The notes under the pieces: generated by a model
What the model was told of the DNA's origin: nothing
The model's database searches: none
Seen by the model: only the letters and a program-made list of their open reading frames with translations
In this document: positions 58,139-64,000 of the stretch, piece after piece
Layout: each line of letters begins with the position of its first letter
Numbering within the stretch: the first letter of the stretch is position 1
DNA from: JALYGK01 sp036259835
Lineage (GTDB): Bacteria; Actinomycetota; UBA4738
Assembly (NCBI GenBank): GCA_036259835.1
Contig: DATABA010000031.1
Coordinates: 1 to 64,000, forward strand
Reading direction: 5' to 3'
DNA length: 64,000 nt
Made by a program: the position numbers and the translations under genes

Positions 58139-60754
58139 ATGGACCTGCCGACCGGGATCGTGACCTTTCTCTTCACCGACATCGAAGGGTCGACGAACCT
58201 CGCTCGAACGCTCGGATCTCGGTGGCCGCACGTCCTGGAAGAGCACAACGCGATCCTTCGAAACGCCATTCGCGCCCACGATGGCATCGACATCCGTACA
58301 GAAGGCGACGCCTTCTTCGCGGTGTTCCGCTCCCCCGGCGATGCGGTTCGAGCGGCGGCGACAGCTCAGCGGGTGCTGGCTGACCGTGAGTGGCCTGCGG
58401 ACGGCCCGATTCGGGTCCGGATGGGCATGCACACAGGCGAAGGACGCCTGGCCGGTGACGACTACGTGGGTCTCGACGTCCACCGCGCTGCTCGGATCGC
58501 CGCTGCCGGGCACGGAGGGCAGGTGCTGCTCTCCGACGCGGCAAGGGTTTTGGTCGGTGACGGACTCACCGACGGGCTCACGTTGCGCGACCTGGGGCAG
58601 CATCGTCTGAAGGACTTCGACGACCCGCAGCACATCTACCAGCTCGAAATCGAAGGCCTCGAGAGGGAATTCCCTCCGCTCAAGACCCGAGACATGCCGA
58701 CACGGCTGCCGGTGCAGCTAACGTCGTTCATCGGCCGGAAGCGCGAGGTGCACCAGGTGAGTGAGCTGCTCGAGCGAAGCCGCCTGGTCACGCTCACCGG
58801 CCCGGGCGGGACCGGGAAGACGCGGCTCGCGATAGAGGCGGCAACCCGCATAACGGAGCGCTTCCCCGACGGTGTCTACTTCGTGGATCTCTCCCCCACC
58901 CGGGACCCGGCACTGGTGCCCTCGGCGATGGTCACCGCCCTAGGCCTGAAACAGCTTCCGGATCGGGGTGCATTGGAATCGGTCACCGAGTACCTCAGGA
59001 ATCGCGTTGCCCTTCTGATTCTCGACAACTTCGAGCAGGTAACCGAAGCATCAGGCGTCGCTCGAGTGGTGTTAGAGGAGTCGCCTTCGACCAACCTGCT
59101 GGTTACAAGCAGGGTGCACCTTGACTTACCCGGAGAGCATGAATTCCCCGTCCCACCGCTCGACGTTCCCGAACTGAACGGAGACGTCGGCGCCATTTCA
59201 CAGAACGAGGCGGTGGAGCTGTTCGTTCATCGGGCCCGGGCCGTGCGGCCGTCGTTCGAAATCAGCGATCAGAACGCCCGGTCGATCGCAGAGGTCTGCG
59301 CCCGACTCGACGGACTGCCGCTGGCGATCGAGCTGGCCGCGGCGCAAACTCGCCTGCTGTCGCCGTCCGAGCTGCTCCAACGACTGCAACAGCGCCTGTC
59401 CGGACTCAGCACGGGTTCTCGAAACGTGCCCGAACGCCAGCGAACCCTCCGGAGCACCATCGAATGGAGCTACGAGCTCTTGGAACCCGCGGACCGAAGG
59501 CTCTTTGCGCGACTCGGCGTTTTTGCGGGGGGCGGCACATTCGAATCGATTGAGGCCGTTTGCAATCCAGCAACAGACCTTGGTGTGGAGACACTTGAAG
59601 GCCTTGCGTCCCTGATCGGCAAGAGCCTCCTCCGCCGCATGGAGTTCCCTGAAGGATCCCGGTTCACGATGTTGGAAACCATCCGGGATTACGCGAGGGA
59701 ACGCCTCGAGGCCGAGTTCGATCTCGACGACACAGAACGGCGACACGCCGGTTACTTCGCCACTCTGGCGGAGGAGCGCGGACCGACAGTTCGGGGAGCG
59801 ACCGCCGACATCGTCGAGGCAGTGGTCCGGGACATCGACAATTTTCGCGCTGCCCTGTCGTGGTCCCTCCGAATGGACCAGGCTCAGTTCGGGCTTCGGA
59901 TCGCCGCGGCGCTGTGGAGGGTCTTTGTCGAGACAGGACACTTGAGGGAGGCCGTCGAATCGCTGGAATCGCTCCTGGCACTACCCTCCGCGAAGGCTAG
60001 GGACCGGATCCGTGCCAGCGGGGTCATGGCTCTCGGATCTCTCCTCTACTGGCAGACGGATTATCGCGGGACCCAAGACCGATACGAGGAGGCCCTTTCG
60101 ATCTTCGAAGAGGTGGGCGACGAAACGGAACGGATGCAGGCGCTCATGTACCTCGCGTACTCCTTTGTGGCGCAGGAGGACCCGGACAATGCGCTTCGGA
60201 CGATCGAGAAGGCACTTGCTCTCAGCGAATTTGTCACCGATGAAGCGCTTCTTGCGGAACTGACGGGCCTCAGAGGAGGCACTCATATCACACGAGGCGA
60301 GTACGACGAGGGCCTCAGATGGTTGGAGGAATCCCTCGAGCGGTTCGAAGCTGCCGGAGCGTTGTTGTGGTCCAACGAGACCCGGGCCCGGATCAGCAGC
60401 CTGTACCGAATGCAGGGGCGAGTCGATGAAGCGGAGGCTTACCTACGACAGTCCTTCGAGGTTTATCAGATGGTTGGGGGCCTGACGAACTCGGGCGCGG
60501 TCGCCCTCCAGTTCGCGGCTGTGGCGACGGCTCGCGGAGATCACGAACGGGCCATGCGCCTCGCCGGGTTCGCGGAGAAGGTGTCCGAACAACTCGGAGG
60601 AAGGCCTCCCACCGCGCTCTTACTCATCCCCGACTTTCGAGCGGAGGCCGCGACCACCCTCGATGAGGCGACCATTGATCGCCTCTGGAACGAGGGCAAG
60701 TCCATGGATCTGGAAGAGGCTGCTCACTACATGCTGCGAGAGAAGCAGGAATGA
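58139..60754 (+). CDS. Class III nucleotide cyclase - STAND ATPase - TPR protein, copy 1
   Basis: 871-aa signalling protein. Cyclase domain (about residues 1-165): metal Asp14 in 'FLFTDIEGSTNL', Asp57 in 'TEGDAFFAVF', Arg119 in 'LDVHRAARIAAAGHGG'. The transition-state Asn is replaced by His115. A NB-ARC/AfsR-type STAND ATPase follows (about 195-460) with Walker A 'TLTGPGGTGKTRLAIEA', Walker B 'LLILDNFEQVTEASG' and 'VTSRVHLDLPGEHEFPVPPL'. The C-terminal ~350 residues are TPR-like helices. There is no HTH output domain. ATG 58139 matches the paralogs' N-termini. Its stop overlaps copy 2 (ATGA). Confidence 0.88.
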   Translation: MDLPTGIVTFLFTDIEGSTNLARTLGSRWPHVLEEHNAILRNAIRAHDGIDIRTEGDAFFAVFRSPGDAVRAAATAQRVLADREWPADGPIRVRMGMHTGEGRLAGDDYVGLDVHRAARIAAAGHGGQVLLSDAARVLVGDGLTDGLTLRDLGQHRLKDFDDPQHIYQLEIEGLEREFPPLKTRDMPTRLPVQLTSFIGRKREVHQVSELLERSRLVTLTGPGGTGKTRLAIEAATRITERFPDGVYFVDLSPTRDPALVPSAMVTALGLKQLPDRGALESVTEYLRNRVALLILDNFEQVTEASGVARVVLEESPSTNLLVTSRVHLDLPGEHEFPVPPLDVPELNGDVGAISQNEAVELFVHRARAVRPSFEISDQNARSIAEVCARLDGLPLAIELAAAQTRLLSPSELLQRLQQRLSGLSTGSRNVPERQRTLRSTIEWSYELLEPADRRLFARLGVFAGGGTFESIEAVCNPATDLGVETLEGLASLIGKSLLRRMEFPEGSRFTMLETIRDYARERLEAEFDLDDTERRHAGYFATLAEERGPTVRGATADIVEAVVRDIDNFRAALSWSLRMDQAQFGLRIAAALWRVFVETGHLREAVESLESLLALPSAKARDRIRASGVMALGSLLYWQTDYRGTQDRYEEALSIFEEVGDETERMQALMYLAYSFVAQEDPDNALRTIEKALALSEFVTDEALLAELTGLRGGTHITRGEYDEGLRWLEESLERFEAAGALLWSNETRARISSLYRMQGRVDEAEAYLRQSFEVYQMVGGLTNSGAVALQFAAVATARGDHERAMRLAGFAEKVSEQLGGRPPTALLLIPDFRAEAATTLDEATIDRLWNEGKSMDLEEAAHYMLREKQE

Positions 60755-63381
60755 GCAAGCCGCCCACGGGGACGGTCACGTTCCTGTTCACCGATATCGA
60801 AGGGTCTACCAAGCTGCTTCACGACCTCGGCGAGGGATATCGCCAGGTCCAAAGCGACCATCAGCGGCTCATGCGTGAGGCGATCGCAGCGTACGGCGGA
60901 CATGAGGTGCGAACGGAAGGTGATTCGTTCTTTGTGGTTTTCCGATCCGCACCAGACGCGATGGCCTGCGCCGTTGCAGCTCAACGGGCGCTGGCGGCCC
61001 ATCCGTGGTCGCACGGAGAGCCGCTGCGCGTCCGCATGGGGATGCACACCGGCGAAGGGCGGCTCCTGGGCCGAGACTACTTGGGCATCGACGTGAACCG
61101 CGCGGCCCGGATCGCAGCCGCGGGCCACGGCGGGCAGGTCCTCTTGTCGGATGCGACAAGGGTCCTGGTAGCCGACGCTGTTCCAGGGGGGGTGACGCTT
61201 CGGGATCTGGGGAAGCACCGCCTGAAGGACTTCGACGAGCCACGGAGCGTCCACCAGATCGTGATCGATGGGCTCGAGGCCAAGTTCCCTCCCCTCAAGA
61301 CCCTCGAGATTCCCTCGAACCTGCCTGTGCAGCTCACAACCTTCGTTGGACGAGAGCGCGAGCTTGGCCAGATCGGGGACGTTCTGGGTCGAAGGCGGCT
61401 TGTCACGCTGACGGGACCCGGAGGAAGCGGCAAGACCCGTCTGGCGATTCAGGCAGCCAGCCAGATGATGGAGCGGTTCCCGGACGGGGTCTTCTTCGTC
61501 GATCTCTCGGCGATCCGGGATGCGCGCCTGGTGCCCTCGGCGATCACCCTCTCGCTGGATCTGAAGGAGCGACCCGGCCGCGGTCCCTGGGAAACCCTGA
61601 AGGAGCACTTTCAAGGTCGGACCTCCCTGCTCATCCTGGACAACTTCGAGCAGGTGATCGACGCGTCCGACATCGCTCGAGCCGTCCTGGAGACTGCCCC
61701 GAAAACCACCGTGCTCGTCACCAGCCGGGTCCGCCTCGACCTTCCAGGTGAGCAGGACTTTCCGGTCCCCCCACTGGAAGTGCCATGGCCTGAAGATGTC
61801 GGTTCTCTCGCGGGCAACGAATCCGTGGAACTGTTCCTTGATCGAGCTCGGGCGGTCCAGCCGTCCTTTGAGCTCACCAAAGACAACGCCCAGGCCGTTG
61901 CTGCGATCTGTACCCGGCTCGACGGGTTGCCCCTGGCCATCGAACTGGCTGCGGCGCAGGTGCGACTTCTCGCACCCGGCGAACTGCTGGCGCGCTTGGA
62001 TCGCCGACTTTCGACGCTTGGAACGGGGTCTCGCCACGCCCCGGAGCGTCAGCGCACGCTCCGGCGGACGATCGAATGGAGTTACGAACTCCTTCAGCCG
62101 GAGGAGCGCACCGTCTTTGCCCGGCTTGCCGTGTTCGCCGGAGGCGCCACCGTGGCCGCCATCGAGGAGGTATGCAATCCCATGACGGACCTAGGCGTGA
62201 CCGCCCTCGAAGTCTTGGCGTCGCTGATCGACAAGAGTCTCGTCCGTCGAGTGGAGTTCCCAGAAGGATCTCGGTTCTCGATGCTCGAGACCATCCACGA
62301 GTACGCGCGAGACCGCCTGGAAGCCGAATTCGATCTCGAGGACACTTCGCGCCGACACGCCGAGTTCTTTGCTCGCGATGCCGAGAAACTCGCCGCGCAG
62401 ATTCGTGGTCCGGGCGGAGCCGCGCTCATGCCGGCAATGGTCCGCGACCTGGACAATTTCCGGGCGGCAATGTCCTGGTCTCTTCGGATGGACCGAGCCG
62501 ATCTGGGCCTGCCGATCTGCACGGTGCCGTGGAGATTCTTCCTGGAAGCGGGCCATCTGAGCGAATGGCGCGAAGCGCTCCAGTCGCTGTTGACGCTTCC
62601 CTCGGCAGCACCTCGGGATCGAATCCGCGCCGAAGCGGTCCTCGCCCTCGGGTCTCTCCTCTATTGGCAGGCGGACTACCCCTCGAGCAAACAGAAGTAT
62701 GAAGAGGCCTTGGAGATGTACCTGGAGATCGGCGACGACCGAGGTGTGGCGGAGGCCCTCGCCGATCTCGCCTACGTCACCCTGGCGCAGGACGATCCCG
62801 ACGCCGCCCTCCCGTTTATCGAAAAGGGATTGGATGCCGCCCGCCGGTGTCGAGACCTGGCCAGAGAAGCCGAACTTGCCGGACTGTTTGGCATCGCCCA
62901 TTTTCAACGCGGGGAGTATGACGCTGCGCTCGCAGCCCTGAAGGAATCGATGGCAGGGTTCGAGACTGCTCCCACAAACGCCGGATACTGGCTGAACGAG
63001 ACGAAAGTTCGAATCGGCTCCGTCTATCGGATGGCTGGGCGGTTGGATGACGCCGAGCATCATTTCCGTCAAGCGTTGATTGCCTATCGAGCCGATGCCG
63101 ATGCCGGCCTTCCGAGCGCGGGTGCCGTGACGATTCAGCTGGCCGGTGTGGCGGCGGCTCGTGGAGACCATGAGCGATCCCTTCGACTCGGCGGATTCGT
63201 CGAAGCCATCGCCGACCGCCTGGGCGGGATACTGCCGCCAGCGCTCATGCGAGTGCCCGACCTGAAAGCGACGGCCCGGGAAAGCCTGGATGAGGCTACG
63301 GTCGAGCGTCTGTGGCGGGAAGGAAAAGCCATGCATACGGACCAAGCCTTGTCATACGCCCTCGGCGAAGAGACGCCATGA
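60751..63381 (+). CDS. Class III nucleotide cyclase - STAND ATPase - TPR protein, copy 2
   Basis: 876-aa paralog of copies 1 and 3. Cyclase domain begins 'PPTGTVTFLFTDIEGSTKLL' (metal Asp15), 'RTEGDSFFVVF' gives the second Asp, and 'IDVNRAARIAAAGHGGQVLL' retains the Asn and Arg of an active class III cyclase. As in copies 1 and 3, the position four residues before the second metal Asp is Arg ('RTEGD') where class III adenylate cyclases often have Lys. STAND domain: 'TLTGPGGSGKTRLAIQA', 'LLILDNFEQVIDASD'. TPR-like C-terminus. ATG 60751 overlaps the copy 1 stop, and its own stop overlaps copy 3. Confidence 0.9.
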   Translation: MSKPPTGTVTFLFTDIEGSTKLLHDLGEGYRQVQSDHQRLMREAIAAYGGHEVRTEGDSFFVVFRSAPDAMACAVAAQRALAAHPWSHGEPLRVRMGMHTGEGRLLGRDYLGIDVNRAARIAAAGHGGQVLLSDATRVLVADAVPGGVTLRDLGKHRLKDFDEPRSVHQIVIDGLEAKFPPLKTLEIPSNLPVQLTTFVGRERELGQIGDVLGRRRLVTLTGPGGSGKTRLAIQAASQMMERFPDGVFFVDLSAIRDARLVPSAITLSLDLKERPGRGPWETLKEHFQGRTSLLILDNFEQVIDASDIARAVLETAPKTTVLVTSRVRLDLPGEQDFPVPPLEVPWPEDVGSLAGNESVELFLDRARAVQPSFELTKDNAQAVAAICTRLDGLPLAIELAAAQVRLLAPGELLARLDRRLSTLGTGSRHAPERQRTLRRTIEWSYELLQPEERTVFARLAVFAGGATVAAIEEVCNPMTDLGVTALEVLASLIDKSLVRRVEFPEGSRFSMLETIHEYARDRLEAEFDLEDTSRRHAEFFARDAEKLAAQIRGPGGAALMPAMVRDLDNFRAAMSWSLRMDRADLGLPICTVPWRFFLEAGHLSEWREALQSLLTLPSAAPRDRIRAEAVLALGSLLYWQADYPSSKQKYEEALEMYLEIGDDRGVAEALADLAYVTLAQDDPDAALPFIEKGLDAARRCRDLAREAELAGLFGIAHFQRGEYDAALAALKESMAGFETAPTNAGYWLNETKVRIGSVYRMAGRLDDAEHHFRQALIAYRADADAGLPSAGAVTIQLAGVAAARGDHERSLRLGGFVEAIADRLGGILPPALMRVPDLKATARESLDEATVERLWREGKAMHTDQALSYALGEETP

Positions 63382-64000
63382 CGAAACTGCCAACCGGGAC
63401 CGTTACCTTCCTGTTCACCGATATCGAAGGCTCCACGAAGCTTTTTCACGAACTCGGCGATCGGTATCGCGAAGTCCAGCGTGATCATCAGCGGCTCATG
63501 CGTGAGGCGATTGCGTTGGGTGAGGGGCACGAGATGCGAACAGAGGGCGACTCATTCTTCGTGGCCTTTCCGTCAGCTGCGCGCGCGGTGGAGGCGGTGG
63601 TTGCGGCTCAGCGGGCGCTGGCGGACCACCCTTGGTCGCATGGGAGGCCGCTGCGAGTCCGCATGGGCATGCATACCGGCGAAGGTCGTCTGCTGGGCGA
63701 GGACTACCTGAGCATCGACGTGAACCGCGCCGCGCGGATCGCTTCGGCCGGGCACGGCGGCCAAGTGCTTCTCTCCGACGCCACGCGCACTCTCGCCGAG
63801 ACCGCCCTGCCCCAAGGCGTGTCGATTGCCGATCTCGGCAGACACGGGCTGAAGGACTTCGACGAACCCCAACGGCTCTATCAGCTCGTCATCGACGGAC
63901 TTCAGTCGGAGTTCCCTCCCCTCAAGACGCTGGAGGCGCCGACCAACCTTCCCGCGGAGGTGACCTCATTCGTCGGGCGGGAACAGGAAGTCAGGGAGGT
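63378..64000 (+). CDS. Nucleotide cyclase - STAND protein, copy 3 (cut by window end)
   Basis: First 207 codons of a third paralog; the frame is open at 64000. 'LPTGTVTFLFTDIEGSTKLF', 'RTEGDSFFVAF' and 'IDVNRAARIASAGHGGQVLL' show a cyclase domain with both metal Asp and the Asn-Arg pair, closer to copy 2 than to copy 1. The linker 'LQSEFPPLKTLEAPTNLP' and 'EVTSFVGREQEVREV' show that the STAND domain begins as in the other copies. ATG 63378 overlaps the copy 2 stop (ATGA). Confidence 0.88.
   Translation, partial: MTKLPTGTVTFLFTDIEGSTKLFHELGDRYREVQRDHQRLMREAIALGEGHEMRTEGDSFFVAFPSAARAVEAVVAAQRALADHPWSHGRPLRVRMGMHTGEGRLLGEDYLSIDVNRAARIASAGHGGQVLLSDATRTLAETALPQGVSIADLGRHGLKDFDEPQRLYQLVIDGLQSEFPPLKTLEAPTNLPAEVTSFVGREQEVRE

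Noticed and set aside
60727..62037. 436-codon minus-strand frame opposite cyclase copy 2
   Set aside because: Antisense of a strongly supported gene; similar shadows recur opposite copies 1 and 2, as expected from codon bias.
1..64000. CRISPR arrays, IS elements, integrases, rRNA genes, att sites
   Set aside because: Read through on both strands: no regularly spaced repeats, no transposase or integrase motifs and no rRNA-like sequence seen.

Overview
High-GC, gene-dense DNA from an actinobacterium (Actinomycetota). Lineage evidence in the window: a WhiB-type four-cysteine regulator (40491-40823), a mycothiol-dependent maleylpyruvate isomerase-family protein, a PimB-like mannosyltransferase, an F420-type luciferase-like oxidoreductase, a Mycobacterium LigB-like DNA ligase, a PASTA Ser/Thr kinase, a suf operon carrying a Rieske gene, and several promoters of the leaderless type (TAnnnT box 7-10 nt before a start codon). 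The gene order is not that of a familiar cultured genus; I infer an uncultured, deep-branching environmental lineage. I found no tRNA, rRNA, IS element, prophage or CRISPR array. No stretch over 300 bases lacks a gene; the largest gaps are 40263-40490 and 13795-14015.

Layout. 1-10913: surface-glycan region with two homologous sulfotransferases, a YbhN/UPF0104 flippase-like protein, a YfhO-family protein and a tight operon of two ~670-aa polytopic proteins, a GT4 glycosyltransferase and a sugar epimerase. 10910-13920: thiG-thiH-thiS-thiE behind a TPP riboswitch. 14016-16695: PASTA kinase and endonuclease IV. 16703-21013 (minus strand): pyrophosphate-type phosphofructokinase, threonine aldolase, sulfite-oxidase-like enzyme and two membrane proteins. 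21100-27376: RlpA-like secreted protein, glycerol kinase, acyltransferase, esterase, CMP-kinase-like protein and MFS exporter. 27401-36416 (minus): exo/endonuclease-like protein, carbamate kinase, COG2403 GTPase, LLM oxidoreductase, ROK glucokinase, eRF1-like protein, a small Cys protein, ArsA ATPase, SRPBCC protein and phosphoesterase. 36442-42072: HAD hydrolase, SRPBCC, PimB-like GT, racemase-type CoA-transferase, STAS protein, WhiB, thiolase. 42095-43141: four-gene operon of small proteins headed by a receiver domain. 43244-50198: aquaporin, lipoprotein hydrolase, 2-oxoacid:ferredoxin oxidoreductase (korAB), ErpA-type Fe-S carrier, YbaK deacylase, glycerate kinase. 50224-52267: MOSC, mycothiol-type and TauE genes. 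52245-56478: suf operon (sufD-Rieske-sufC-sufS-sufU). 56594-64000: DNA ligase, then three tandem, translationally coupled nucleotide-cyclase/STAND-ATPase/TPR proteins, the last cut by the window edge.

How they fit together. KorAB, the ErpA carrier, the Suf system and ThiH (radical SAM) form an Fe-S-heavy metabolic core. PPi-type phosphofructokinase, ROK glucokinase, glycerate kinase and glycerol kinase feed central carbon metabolism. The least explained parts are the cyclase-STAND tandem, the small-protein operon at 42-43 kb, the 9-bp element shared by the erpA and suf upstream regions, and three genes whose conserved N-terminus begins before any ATG, GTG or TTG codon.
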